From NCBI GenBank assembly GCA_017476005.1, contig JAFVEM010000004.1, positions 16,476 through 80,475 on the forward strand: a stretch of DNA of 64,000 nucleotides, written 5' to 3'. The stretch is from Selenomonadaceae bacterium. GTDB taxonomy: Bacteria > Bacillota > Negativicutes > Selenomonadales > Selenomonadaceae. Positions within the stretch are counted from its first letter, which is position 1; each line of letters starts with the position of its first letter. Below the pieces are notes generated by a model that saw only the letters and a program-made list of their open reading frames with translations, was not told the DNA's origin and ran no database searches. The position numbers were made by a program, and so were the translations under genes. This document shows, piece after piece, positions 52,631 to 61,090 of this stretch.

Positions 52631-53932
52631 ATGAAAGCGACCCGCATACTTGTCATAGACAATAGCATATTTTTCCGTGACGAGCTGGCAGATAAGCTGC
52701 AAGAATACCTGCCGACGGGCAGCTTAGTGGAGCGCGCCTCGGATCCGGTGACGGCTAAAGACAAATTAGCCACGGCGCAACCGGAAGTAGTGATCATGAA
52801 TTTTTCCATGGCCAATCACCCCTTTGAAGGTAAGCGTTTTTTGGCTTATCTGGGCGAACTCAAGCCGGTCATAGTATTTAGCAATCAAGCCGAATGGCGC
52901 AATGTGGCTTTGCAAAACGGCGCCGTCGATTTTATCCAAAAACCCTTGGAGCCGGCCAATGTATTCTATCGCACCTTTGCCCTGCGCATAGAACTGGCGG
53001 CGACTCAATACGCCAGACGCGGCGAAACTACCAAGCAGGTGAGACCGAATACGACTATTCCCCGTTCCCGTTGGCAGGAAGTGAGTCAGTCCATTGTGGA
53101 TAAGCCGCTACCCACGGCGTCAACCTTGAACACGGTGACGGCCGCCGCTTCCATAGCTCGTTCGGCGGCGCTGAGGCAAAGCCTTGCCCCCGCGGACGAA
53201 AACAAGGGGCGTTTTGTCAGCCCCCATCGGGATTTACACGCTACCCCCATGCTCCACGCTGTCTCCGTTTCCCACAACATCACCGGGGGGACGCCTCGCC
53301 CTACGGCTACGCCTGAGGTGGCGGATGCGCCCGTCAGCGTGAAGGTCAGCGCGGCTAAACCCATCGATCTTATCGCCATTGGTTCTTCTACCGGCGGCAC
53401 CGAAGCCTTATCTACCATTATGAAAAAACTCACGGCGCCTCTTCCTCCCATTGTCATCGTACAGCACATTCCGGCTCTCTTTGCCAAACTCTTTGCCCAA
53501 AGATTGGACGGAGAATGCGCTTTGCAGGTTAAAGAAGGAGAAGACGGGGAGATGGTGCGTCCCAACACCGTCTATATCGCTCCCGGCGGCAAGCACATGA
53601 CTGTTTCCCGGGAGGCTGGCGGCATAAAGATTAGTTGCGCCCCCGGCCCCAAGGTGCATAGCTGTTGCCCGTCGGTGGATGTGCTCTTTGATTCCGTGGC
53701 CAAAAATATCGGCGCCTCGGCGCTGGGCGTGATACTCACCGGCATGGGGAAGGATGGGGCGGAAAAACTCCTCGCCATGCGTCGCCAAGGCTCTCCCACC
53801 ATCGGGCAGGACAAAGAAAGTTCCGTGGTTTACGGTATGCCTCGCGCCGCTTTTGAAATAGGCGCCGTGGAGCAGCAATTTCCCTTGACGCAAATCGCCG
53901 ACGCCATCACGGCCATAGCGCGGCGCAAATAA
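52631..53932 (+). CDS. cheB: CheB-like chemoreceptor methylesterase with a degenerate receiver domain
   Basis: The 433-residue protein has a receiver-like N-terminus (1-125), a linker of about 115 residues and a CheB esterase domain. The esterase triad is intact: Ser253 in IGSSTGG, His279 in QHIP and Asp375 in GMGKDGAE. In the receiver, the usual phosphorylated Asp57 is Asn (VVIMNFSM), and the acidic pair is reduced to D10-N11. Lys104 in FIQKP remains. It therefore cannot be phosphorylated in the normal way, and the esterase may be constitutive or controlled otherwise. AGAAGGTGAT precedes ATG 52631. No other che gene is adjacent. Confidence 0.88.
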   Translation: MKATRILVIDNSIFFRDELADKLQEYLPTGSLVERASDPVTAKDKLATAQPEVVIMNFSMANHPFEGKRFLAYLGELKPVIVFSNQAEWRNVALQNGAVDFIQKPLEPANVFYRTFALRIELAATQYARRGETTKQVRPNTTIPRSRWQEVSQSIVDKPLPTASTLNTVTAAASIARSAALRQSLAPADENKGRFVSPHRDLHATPMLHAVSVSHNITGGTPRPTATPEVADAPVSVKVSAAKPIDLIAIGSSTGGTEALSTIMKKLTAPLPPIVIVQHIPALFAKLFAQRLDGECALQVKEGEDGEMVRPNTVYIAPGGKHMTVSREAGGIKISCAPGPKVHSCCPSVDVLFDSVAKNIGASALGVILTGMGKDGAEKLLAMRRQGSPTIGQDKESSVVYGMPRAAFEIGAVEQQFPLTQIADAITAIARRK

Positions 53933-53962
53933 GCCTAAATAATAGGAGCGAGGTGTAACGCG

Positions 53963-54712
53963 ATGGAAAGCAGGGAGGTCAAATGGCTTAGCCACGCCTT
54001 GCAAAAAGAAATGCATTTAAGGATATATGGTAGCGGTGAAGTCCCCATGCTGGCTTTTCCCACCGGCGAAGCCTTGTGTGATAATTTCGAGAACTTTGGC
54101 ATGATAGATACCTTGGCGCCGGATATAGATAGCGGTCACGTTCAGCTCTTTACCGTGGATACCATCGACAGCGAGACTTGGACTAATATTTGGGGGGACA
54201 GGGAACGACGCGCCGAAAGACAGGAAGCCTATTACGATTACATCGTGGAAGAAGTTCTGCCCTTTATCGCTAAAACAAACGGCACCGGTTGCCTCCCCAT
54301 AGCCATGGGTTGTAGCCTCGGCGCGCTAAACGCGGCCATTGTTTTTTTTCGGCGCCCCGAGCTTTTCGGGGGGCTTTTGGCTCTCTCCGGCTCCTATGAT
54401 GCCAAGTATTATTTCAACGGCTGGCTGAACGGTACTCTCTACGATAATTCCCCTATAGATTTTCTGGCCAACATCTCCCCGGATCACCGCTACATTTCCC
54501 TGTATAACCAAAAAAAGATTATCCTAGCCGTGGGGCAAGGTCGTTGGGAATACGAGGGGCGACGCACCACCGCCATCATGGGCGATATTCTCTACGCCAA
54601 GGGCATCGAGGCTTGGGTGGATTTTTGGGGCTACGATGTGGATCACGATTGGTATTGGTGGAAGAAGCAAGTGCTGTATTTTTTGCCCTATGTGTTGGGT
54701 GAAAGGGAATAG
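53963..54712 (+). CDS. Putative esterase of the alpha/beta hydrolase fold
   Basis: The 249-residue protein has the nucleophile elbow MGCSLGALNA with Ser118 and a late His in DVDHDWYWW. An Asp before it is likely part of the triad. It resembles the COG4947-type esterase family. There is no signal peptide, so it is probably cytoplasmic. The substrate is unknown. It starts 30 bases after the cheB-like gene and may be co-transcribed with it. Confidence 0.75.
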   Translation: MESREVKWLSHALQKEMHLRIYGSGEVPMLAFPTGEALCDNFENFGMIDTLAPDIDSGHVQLFTVDTIDSETWTNIWGDRERRAERQEAYYDYIVEEVLPFIAKTNGTGCLPIAMGCSLGALNAAIVFFRRPELFGGLLALSGSYDAKYYFNGWLNGTLYDNSPIDFLANISPDHRYISLYNQKKIILAVGQGRWEYEGRRTTAIMGDILYAKGIEAWVDFWGYDVDHDWYWWKKQVLYFLPYVLGERE

Positions 54713-54724
54713 GAGCCGAAGAAA

Positions 54725-55477
54725 ATGATTTTTAAAGGATTGGGAGCCTTACTGCTGGCCATGACGTTATTTTGGAGTACCGCCTTGGCCGCCCCCGAAG
54801 CGGAAATGCGAGTCATTCCCTATCCCCCGGGACTCGTCACCACAACGGTAGGCGCCTCTGCCGCTCCGGCGGAAATCAATCACGAGTCCTCCCCTTACTT
54901 TACCGCTCAGGATTATTTTACCATGGCTTCCACGGATTTTAGGATAATTCTCCCCCATTTTCCCACCTATCAACAGACCCAAGAACATACTTGTGGGCCG
55001 GCGGCAGGGTTGATGGTGCTTTATTATTACGGCAATAACGACTACGACGAAATGACCCTCGCAAAGGAAATGAAGACCCAAGGCTACCCCATTGGCACCA
55101 ACACTCGGGACATGGCCGCTTTTTTCCGGAGCATCGGTTGGGAGGTCAAAAGCAGTTTGGAGTCTGCCTCCCTGAAAACTTACGCTGATTTCAAAGATTT
55201 CGTCTGGCAAAATCTGCAAGCCGGAGTTCCTATTCTGGTGGAAAATGTGGAATGGGGCGGACATTGGCGAGTCATTATCGGCTACGACACCATGGATACG
55301 GCCTCTGACCTAGACGACGTACTCATCATGGCAGACTCTTACGATGTCAGCGACCACTATCAAGACGGTTACGCGGTGAACAACGGGTATCGTTTCTTTG
55401 ATATGTGGTTCGATCACGCCATGCTTCCCACAGATCAGCGGCAACAACCATGGATTGTGGCCAAACCGCACCCATAG
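54725..55477 (+). CDS. Secreted C39-like (papain-fold) peptidase
   Basis: The 250-residue protein has a signal peptide (about 1-23, cut near LAAPEA). The peptidase domain has Cys90 in QEHTCGPAAG, His180 in GGHWRVIIGYD and Asp204 in MADSYD, the expected Cys-His-Asp triad. C39-like proteins of this type are thought to cut peptides outside the membrane; no substrate is apparent. It begins 12 bases after the esterase gene. Confidence 0.8.
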   Translation: MIFKGLGALLLAMTLFWSTALAAPEAEMRVIPYPPGLVTTTVGASAAPAEINHESSPYFTAQDYFTMASTDFRIILPHFPTYQQTQEHTCGPAAGLMVLYYYGNNDYDEMTLAKEMKTQGYPIGTNTRDMAAFFRSIGWEVKSSLESASLKTYADFKDFVWQNLQAGVPILVENVEWGGHWRVIIGYDTMDTASDLDDVLIMADSYDVSDHYQDGYAVNNGYRFFDMWFDHAMLPTDQRQQPWIVAKPHP

Positions 55478-55504
55478 GATTATTATGGAGAACTCAATAA
55501 AGAA

Positions 55505-55555
55505 TGGGGCGTTGCTCCCCCCCACAAGGGGAAATAATTTCCCCTGACCACCTAA
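55505..55555. repeat. Family A dispersed hairpin repeat, copy 8 (short)
   Basis: TGGGGCGTTGCTCCCCC followed by AGGGGAAATAATTTCCCCT, matching the core hairpins of other copies. Confidence 0.6.
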
Positions 55556-55557
55556 CA

Positions 55558-55597
55558 AAAAAACTCCCACCGAGTATTTGCTCGCTGGGAGTTTTTT
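55558..55597. terminator. Bidirectional terminator between the peptidase gene and tatA
   Basis: AAAAAACTCCCA pairs with TGGGAGTTTTTT around a 16-base loop with an inner CGAG/CTCG stem. T-runs occur on both strands. Confidence 0.85.
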
Positions 55598-55610
55598 GTA
55601 TAAAGCCCTT

Positions 55611-55958
55611 TTATGCCTTTTTTTCTTGCGTCGCCAGCGCCGCCCGTACTGACTCTTGGGTAGGAGCTGTGTAGGGTGGAGCGGTCGGCTGGTCTGCCGC
55701 TTTGGCGAGGGTAACGGGGGCGGCATTACCGGGAGCTGTTTCCACCGTGGCCGGCTGCGTGACGATGATGGTCTGGGGAGGCTGGGGTCTAGCAGGTTCC
55801 GGCTCGTTCATACTGGCGGTAAGAGCGCTGGACGCCTTGCGAAATTCTCGCAAACCTTTGCCCACGGCTCTGCCTACCTCCGGCAACTTGCCGGGGCCAA
55901 AGACCACTAGGCCGATTATCAATATAAGTATCAGTTCCGGCACGCCTATGCCAAACAT
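55611..55958 (-). CDS. tatA: Twin-arginine translocase subunit TatA
   Basis: The 115-residue protein has the TatA N-terminal membrane helix (IGVPELILILIIGLVVFGPGKLPEVGRAVG), an amphipathic helix and a Pro/Thr/Ala-rich tail. It forms the pore for folded proteins. TatC is not adjacent. It is the last gene of the leftward rpsU-floA run. Confidence 0.92.
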   Translation of the reverse strand: MFGIGVPELILILIIGLVVFGPGKLPEVGRAVGKGLREFRKASSALTASMNEPEPARPQPPQTIIVTQPATVETAPGNAAPVTLAKAADQPTAPPYTAPTQESVRAALATQEKKA

Positions 55959-55974
55959 TTATGCTTCCTCCCCC

Positions 55975-56946
55975 TCAAAAATCTCTATCGCCGATAAAAT
56001 CCGCCACTAGGGCAAAAGCCTCTCGTACTTCCGCCGGTAAATCGCGAGGCAACACGTCTCGCGCCAAGTCCAAATATTCATCGACTTTTCGCTTGGCAAA
56101 TTCTTCCCCGTCGGAATTTTTGACGATGGAGAGAGCCCGTTCCACCATACTGTCCGTCATGTAGCGGTCGCGCAAAATGGCGGACAGCTCCGCCGCATCG
56201 TCGCTGACCTCCAAGGCGCGTATTACCGGCAAGGTGACGATGCCCTGCCGCATGTCGTTGCCCACGGGCTTACCGATGTGTTCGGAGGTCTGCTGTATGT
56301 CTAGGAGGTCATCGGTTATCTGAAAAGCCATGCCGATATTGTGGCCGTACTCGGAGAGCCGCCGACAAGAATCAGCGGAGAGTCCTCCCACCACGGCGCC
56401 CAATTCGCAACATATCTCCAAAAAATCGGCGGTTTTTTTGGCAATACGCTCGTAATAATTATCATAATCGCTATAGACTTGGTAGCTTTCCTTGTCCTGA
56501 ATGATTTCGCCGAGGCTTAAGTTTCCCACCAGCTCAGCCAAACGCTGTCCCACATAATCCCCGTAACTGCCTTCCGCTACCAAGCGAAAGGCTTGGGCAA
56601 AGATAAAATCTCCGCTCAAAATAGCGATTTTATTCCCCCATTTGGCGTTGGCTGTGGGAGCGCCGCGACGGGTGTCGGCGTTATCGATGACATCATCGTG
56701 TACCAAGGAAGCCGTATGGATAAGCTCTAAGGCGGAAGCCAAGGGGAGGATTCGCTCCAAAGAAAAATCTTGGCCGCCGCGAGCCGCCAAAATACACAGC
56801 GCCGGGCGAATGCGTTTGCCCCCCGAAGTCACCAAGTGAGTACCGATTTCCGTTACAAAATTTACCGAGGAGGACACATCTTGGGGCAGGCGCTCCTCCA
56901 GCTTCGCCAAGTCACCCTTTATTACCTCAAACATCGCCCTCGACAA
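55975..56946 (-). CDS. Polyprenyl diphosphate synthase
   Basis: The 323-residue enzyme has both aspartate-rich motifs: DDVID at 84-88 in ELIHTASLVHDDVID and DDLLD near residue 215. GGKRIRP is also present. It makes a long-chain prenyl diphosphate, probably for menaquinone; chain length cannot be read with confidence. TTG 56946 with AAGGTGAT upstream was chosen; ATG 56934 has no good spacing. Confidence 0.9.
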   Translation of the reverse strand: MSRAMFEVIKGDLAKLEERLPQDVSSSVNFVTEIGTHLVTSGGKRIRPALCILAARGGQDFSLERILPLASALELIHTASLVHDDVIDNADTRRGAPTANAKWGNKIAILSGDFIFAQAFRLVAEGSYGDYVGQRLAELVGNLSLGEIIQDKESYQVYSDYDNYYERIAKKTADFLEICCELGAVVGGLSADSCRRLSEYGHNIGMAFQITDDLLDIQQTSEHIGKPVGNDMRQGIVTLPVIRALEVSDDAAELSAILRDRYMTDSMVERALSIVKNSDGEEFAKRKVDEYLDLARDVLPRDLPAEVREAFALVADFIGDRDF

Positions 56947-57031
56947 AATATATCACCTTCGTCTGTTTTTTTTGGCAGCGTCGGCGAAACAACCGCCAAA
57001 GAAAGAGTATAACCCTTGCCGTCGCTTTTGT

Positions 57032-57388
57032 CTAGCGTCTATATCCCTTGGGGCGCCCTAAAATTTGCGCCCAAGCCATGGCTTGCAGGGTGTTTTCCGC
57101 CGTGAGGCGCAGGGGGGAGTTTTCGCGCCGGGGAGCGGTGGACTGAGAAATAGCGATCTGCGGCGTTGAGTGGGGCGTTGGCGTAGCGGCGGCTGTTTCC
57201 GACGGCGGCTCGGGAAAATAATTTTCCGGCGGCGCGCCTTCAATATGCGGTATGTCGAAATCGATGTTCGCCGGAACGTAGTCGTCGCCGGTTTCGGCCT
57301 GAGGCGGCGCTTGTCGTTTCTTTTTACTGCCCCTGTCCGAGAGTACCGCAATAAGCACAAAAACTATAATGGCCAGCAGGTTTTCCAT
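57032..57388 (-). CDS. Hypothetical membrane-anchored protein, 118 residues
   Basis: One N-terminal hydrophobic segment (about 3-18) is followed by a basic stretch and a Pro/Thr/Glu-rich disordered region. A short C-terminal helix (LTAENTLQAMAWAQILGRPKG) ends it. I do not recognise the family, but the start lies one base after floA ends, with a GGTGAAGTGAT site, so it is co-translated with floA. A role in the flotillin/NfeD membrane-domain system is a guess from position. Confidence 0.62.
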   Translation of the reverse strand: MENLLAIIVFVLIAVLSDRGSKKKRQAPPQAETGDDYVPANIDFDIPHIEGAPPENYFPEPPSETAAATPTPHSTPQIAISQSTAPRRENSPLRLTAENTLQAMAWAQILGRPKGYRR

Positions 57389-57389
57389 A

Positions 57390-58391
57390 TCACTTCACCG
57401 GCGCCGGAGGCGGCTGTAATTTTCCTTGACCGCCGGCGGCGCTGATAGCGTTGCGCATATCCGTATCCGCTTGGACGTTGTTCAAATTATAATAATCCAT
57501 GACCCCTAATTTTCCCTCTCGCAGGGCTTGCGCCATAGCGTGAGGCACTTCCGCCTGCGCCTCCACCACTTTGGCCTCCATCTCTTGGGTATAGGCTTTC
57601 ATTTCCTGTTCTTTGGCCACCGCCATGGCGCGGCGTTCTTCCGCTTTGGCTTGGGCAATGCGCTTGTCGGCCTCCGCCTGATCCGTCTGGAGTTCCGCGC
57701 CGATATTTCTGCCCACATCTACGTCGGCAATATCAATGGAGAGAATCTCAAAGGCCGTCCCGGCATCCAAACCCTTGCCCAGTACCGTTTTGGAAATATC
57801 GTCGGGATTGGCGAGAACGTCGCTGTGGCTGGTGGAAGACCCCACGGTAGTGACGATACCTTCCCCCACTCGGGCGATAATGGTCGGCTCGCCGGCGCCG
57901 CCCACCAAACGGTCGATATTGGCGCGTACCGTAACTCGCGCTTTTATCTTCAGCTCGATACCGTTTTTGGCCACGGCGGAAACGATAGGGGTTTCGATAA
58001 CCTTGGGATTAACGCTCATCTGCACCGCTTCCAAAACGTCCCGACCGGCAAGATCTATAGCCGCCGACCGTTCAAAGGGGAGAACAATCTGGGCGCGATG
58101 GGAGGCGATTAAGGCATCCACCACTTTATCCACGTTGCCCCCGGCCAGATAATGCGCTTCCAGCTGATTTACCGCCACGTCAAGGCCGGCTTTGTTGGCC
58201 TTAATAAGCGGCATGACAATTTTCCCCGGCGGCACCCGACGCATTCTCATGCCCACCAAGGTCATAATGCCCACATGGACATCCGCCGCCATGGCGGAAA
58301 TCCACAGCCCCAAAGGCACAAAATGCAAAAACACCACTACCGCCAAAATCAATAGCACCAAAAAAAATCCCGAGCCAATAAGCGCTCCCAT
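57390..58391 (-). CDS. floA: Flotillin-like protein FloA
   Basis: The 333-residue protein has an N-terminal membrane hairpin and the FloA core with [32 protein letters not shown] and [21 protein letters not shown] charged Ala/Glu coiled coil follows (about 235-285). It organises functional membrane microdomains. A family A repeat separates it from the nfeD gene. Confidence 0.93.
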   Translation of the reverse strand: MGALIGSGFFLVLLILAVVVFLHFVPLGLWISAMAADVHVGIMTLVGMRMRRVPPGKIVMPLIKANKAGLDVAVNQLEAHYLAGGNVDKVVDALIASHRAQIVLPFERSAAIDLAGRDVLEAVQMSVNPKVIETPIVSAVAKNGIELKIKARVTVRANIDRLVGGAGEPTIIARVGEGIVTTVGSSTSHSDVLANPDDISKTVLGKGLDAGTAFEILSIDIADVDVGRNIGAELQTDQAEADKRIAQAKAEERRAMAVAKEQEMKAYTQEMEAKVVEAQAEVPHAMAQALREGKLGVMDYYNLNNVQADTDMRNAISAAGGQGKLQPPPAPVK

Positions 58392-58425
58392 TTATAAACC
58401 ACCTTTCAGGTAACCAATCTTTTTC

Positions 58426-58538
58426 TTGGGGCGTTGCCCCAAACCCTAGCAGGGGAATAGCTAACGCATAAGCGACCTCTACGGAGCTAAAGCTCCTAGA
58501 GTCTGCTTAAATTCCCCTGCACCCCTTAATAGATTTAA
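58426..58538. repeat. Family A dispersed hairpin repeat, copy 9, with nested module
   Basis: It has the same outer arms as copy 4 (TTGGGGCGTTGCCCCAAACCC, AGCAGGGGAAT, ATTCCCCTGCACCCC). The 44-bp module sits inside the CAGGGG/CCCCTG hairpin. Confidence 0.78.
58466..58509. repeat. Nested palindromic module in family A copy 9
   Basis: It begins GCATAAGCGACCTCTA and ends TAGAGTCTGCTTA around GGAGCTAAAGCTCC. Stem bases differ from copy 4 in a paired way (AGGGC/GCCC versus GGAGC/GCTCC), keeping the hairpin. Confidence 0.75.
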
Positions 58539-58605
58539 AGTTTTTAAAAATCAACCGGGATTCCAAAGAGCCGCGCCCTTTGGCCGCCGGAGGCAAAAAG
58601 AAAAA

Positions 58606-59238
58606 CTAACTGCGCCTTACCACCACGCGACTGCCGTGGACGGCAACCACCGTCACCTTTTCGCCTTTGGAAATAAAGGCGCCTTCCGATACCACATCGA
58701 TGGGGGCGGCATCTATTTCTGCCGAACCGGCGGGGCGTAAGTCCGTAAGAACGTAGCCGGTTTTGCCCACCAGATTTTCCCGGGAATCCGCCGCAACGTA
58801 GCCCCGTTCCTTGGTGGATTTGTCGGCTAGGACAAATTTTTGCCACAACCGACTGGAGGGGAGGCGTTTCACAATAAGGGCAAAGAGCGCCACGGACAGG
58901 GCAAGGGAAATGGTCATGGCATAGACGGCGTTAATATCGCCCCCCAAAGCCAGCACCACGCTGTACAGCATGGCCGCTATCCCCAGACCGGCTAGAAGTC
59001 CCACTGTGGGCATGATAATTTCTAAGATAATACAGAGAATACCGCCGAGGAAAATACCGATTTGATAAAGGTCAACCAGCCCTTTGATGTATTGACTGCC
59101 AAAAAATACTCCCGCCGCCGCCAAGCCCAACAAAACCCCTACGCCTAGGCCGCCGGTTTTTATCTCCACGAACAGGGCAAAGAAGAAAATGGTCAGGAGC
59201 AAAACCTGCAAGATAGGCATATCCACCACAAAATCCAT
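58606..59238 (-). CDS. NfeD-like membrane protein
   Basis: The 210-residue protein has about five hydrophobic segments (residues 5-130) and a C-terminal OB-fold domain of NfeD type: LVGKTGYVLTDLRPAGSAEIDA, EGAFISKGEKVTVVAV and SRVVVRRS. It partners flotillin, as YqeZ does with FloA in Bacillus; the ClpP-like protease part of YqeZ is missing, so this is the short form. ATG 59238 with AAGGAGGGG upstream was chosen over 59277. Confidence 0.87.
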   Translation of the reverse strand: MDFVVDMPILQVLLLTIFFFALFVEIKTGGLGVGVLLGLAAAGVFFGSQYIKGLVDLYQIGIFLGGILCIILEIIMPTVGLLAGLGIAAMLYSVVLALGGDINAVYAMTISLALSVALFALIVKRLPSSRLWQKFVLADKSTKERGYVAADSRENLVGKTGYVLTDLRPAGSAEIDAAPIDVVSEGAFISKGEKVTVVAVHGSRVVVRRS

Positions 59239-59262
59239 GAAGCCCCTCCTTTTTCGCCTAAC

Positions 59263-59298
59263 AAAAGGCACCCACATACCTTGCGGAACGTGGGTGCC
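59263..59298 (-). terminator. Terminator or attenuator between rpsU and nfeD
   Basis: GGCACCCAC pairs with GTGGGTGCC (9 bp). TTTTGTT follows leftward. It should limit read-through from rpsU into nfeD-floA. Confidence 0.75.
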
Positions 59299-59328
59299 AC
59301 ACCGAATAACGCCGATATGGAGCTACGC

Positions 59329-59511
59329 TTAGCCCCTAAATTTGCGTTTGCGAGCCGCCTCGGACTTTTTCTTACGCCGCACACTGGGCTTTTCGTAATG
59401 TTCGCGTTTTCTCACCTCAGCCATGGTTCCGGCCTTCTGACAAGTACGCTTAAAACGGCGGAGGGCGCTGTCGATTGACTCGTTCTTGCCGACTTTAACT
59501 TCGTTTGCCAT
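59329..59511 (-). CDS. rpsU: 30S ribosomal protein S21
   Basis: The 60-residue basic protein reads [20 protein letters not shown] at its start and has the typical [21 protein letters not shown] tail. GGAGGGT lies before the ATG. The order rpsU then nfeD-floA is shared with Bacillus-like genomes (there with yqeY between). Confidence 0.95.
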   Translation of the reverse strand: MANEVKVGKNESIDSALRRFKRTCQKAGTMAEVRKREHYEKPSVRRKKKSEAARKRKFRG

Positions 59512-59579
59512 ATATCTACCCTCCCTCCAAAATCATGCCTACCCATTATACACGAAAGAGGTGGGGACTGTCAATCATT

Positions 59580-60920
59580 TTAAAGAATGGCATGAGCTAC
59601 GATGTAACCCACCACGCAACCGGAGGAAACGCCGATTAAACCGGGGATCATGAAGCTGTGGTTTAAAATGTATTTGCCGATGCGCGTGGTGCCGGAGCGG
59701 TCGAAGCCGATACAGGCCAAGTCAGAGGGATAGGTGGGCAGGAAGAAATAGCCGTAGCAGGCGGAGATGAAGGACAGTACCAGCACCGGATCCATGCCAA
59801 CATTCAGCGCCATGGGTACCACGATGGCGATAGCCGCCCCCTGCGAGTTCACCAGCTTGGAGGTTAAGAAAGCGAGAATGGCGTATGCCCAAGGGTAATT
59901 TTGCACGGCGTTGCCCAAAAATTCCTTGAGGAAAGCCATGTGGGCGCCGAAGAAAGTGTCGGCCATCCACGCCACGCCGTAAACGGATACCAAAGCCACC
60001 ACGCCGGAGCGGAAAACTTGGCTGCCCCCTACGTCTTTGGCTTTCACCTTGCAAGAGATCAAAATAATGGAGGCCACAAAGAGCATGACCATCTGAATGA
60101 CCAGCACCATGGAGATAGGCTTCATCACGCCTTTAGCGTTGGGGAAATGAGGCAGGAGAGAGGGGACATTTCCCAAAATGGCGATAACTGCGATGCCCAG
60201 CAGGAAAATATACATGGCGCGATAGTATTCTTTGGGGAGTTCTTTATCAAGTAGGCTCTCCGTGTCGCCATAAACGTAGGCTTTGTTCTCCGGGTCTTTG
60301 ATAAATTCTTGGAAGCGCTCGTCGTCGGCCAGCTCTTTGCCTCGCTTGTAACTCCACAGCGCCGCAAAGAACACTCCCAAGCCCGTAGCCGGAATGGAAA
60401 CCATCAAAACCTGCAAGATAGAATAGTTGCTGCCGGCGGCGGCAAGAAAAGCCACAATGGACACTACCGCGACCGATGCCGGCGAGGCGCAAATCCCCAT
60501 TTGGGCGGCGACAGAGGCTACCGCCATGGGACGCTCGGGACGAATGTTTTGCTTGATGGCAATGTCGTAAATAATGGGAAACAGGGTATAGACCGCGTGA
60601 CCGGTGCCGCAGAGGATAGTGAGGAACCAAGTGGTAAGGGGCGCAAAAATGGTTATGTGCTTAGGGTTGCTACGCAGAAATTTCTCCGCGTATTTCAGCA
60701 TAACCGTGAGTCCGCCGGAAGTCTGCAAGAATCCGGCGCAGGTGACCACAGCCATAATGATGAGCATAACATCAATTGGCGGTTTGCCCGGCTGATAGCC
60801 GAAGCCAAAGGTGAAAATAACTAGACCGATGCCGCTGATAACCGCCAGGCCGATACCGCCGTGACGAACGCCCACTACCAAGCAGGCCAAGAGCACCACA
60901 AAACCGAGTAGCATCTCCAT
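59580..60920 (-). CDS. dcuB: Anaerobic C4-dicarboxylate transporter DcuA/DcuB
   Basis: The 446-residue membrane protein has about 10-12 hydrophobic segments and the Dcu landmarks GFGYQPGKPPIDVMLIIMAV, CGTGHAVYTLFPIIYD and YPSDLACIGFDRSGTTRIGKYI. It exchanges fumarate, malate or aspartate for succinate during anaerobic growth. DcuA and DcuB cannot be told apart with certainty. GGAAGGGAAGAG precedes the ATG. It is monocistronic. Confidence 0.92.
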   Translation of the reverse strand: MEMLLGFVVLLACLVVGVRHGGIGLAVISGIGLVIFTFGFGYQPGKPPIDVMLIIMAVVTCAGFLQTSGGLTVMLKYAEKFLRSNPKHITIFAPLTTWFLTILCGTGHAVYTLFPIIYDIAIKQNIRPERPMAVASVAAQMGICASPASVAVVSIVAFLAAAGSNYSILQVLMVSIPATGLGVFFAALWSYKRGKELADDERFQEFIKDPENKAYVYGDTESLLDKELPKEYYRAMYIFLLGIAVIAILGNVPSLLPHFPNAKGVMKPISMVLVIQMVMLFVASIILISCKVKAKDVGGSQVFRSGVVALVSVYGVAWMADTFFGAHMAFLKEFLGNAVQNYPWAYAILAFLTSKLVNSQGAAIAIVVPMALNVGMDPVLVLSFISACYGYFFLPTYPSDLACIGFDRSGTTRIGKYILNHSFMIPGLIGVSSGCVVGYIVAHAIL

Positions 60921-61033
60921 AAACTCTCTTCCCTTCCTTAACAGTTATGATACCGCTCGCTTTTCCTTTTCGCCAAACACAACAAAAATCCTGCCACCTT
61001 CGATTCATTTTTGATTTTATTTTTTGGCAGAAG

Positions 61034-61082
61034 AATAAAAAAGCCGTCGTTTTGCCTTATGAAAACAGGCAAAGCAACGGCT
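61034..61082 (-). terminator. Terminator after the bactofilin gene
   Basis: AGCCGTTGCTTTGCC pairs with GGCAAAACGACGGCT (14 of 15 positions). A T-run follows leftward. Confidence 0.85.
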
Positions 61083-61090
61083 GAAAAAAA

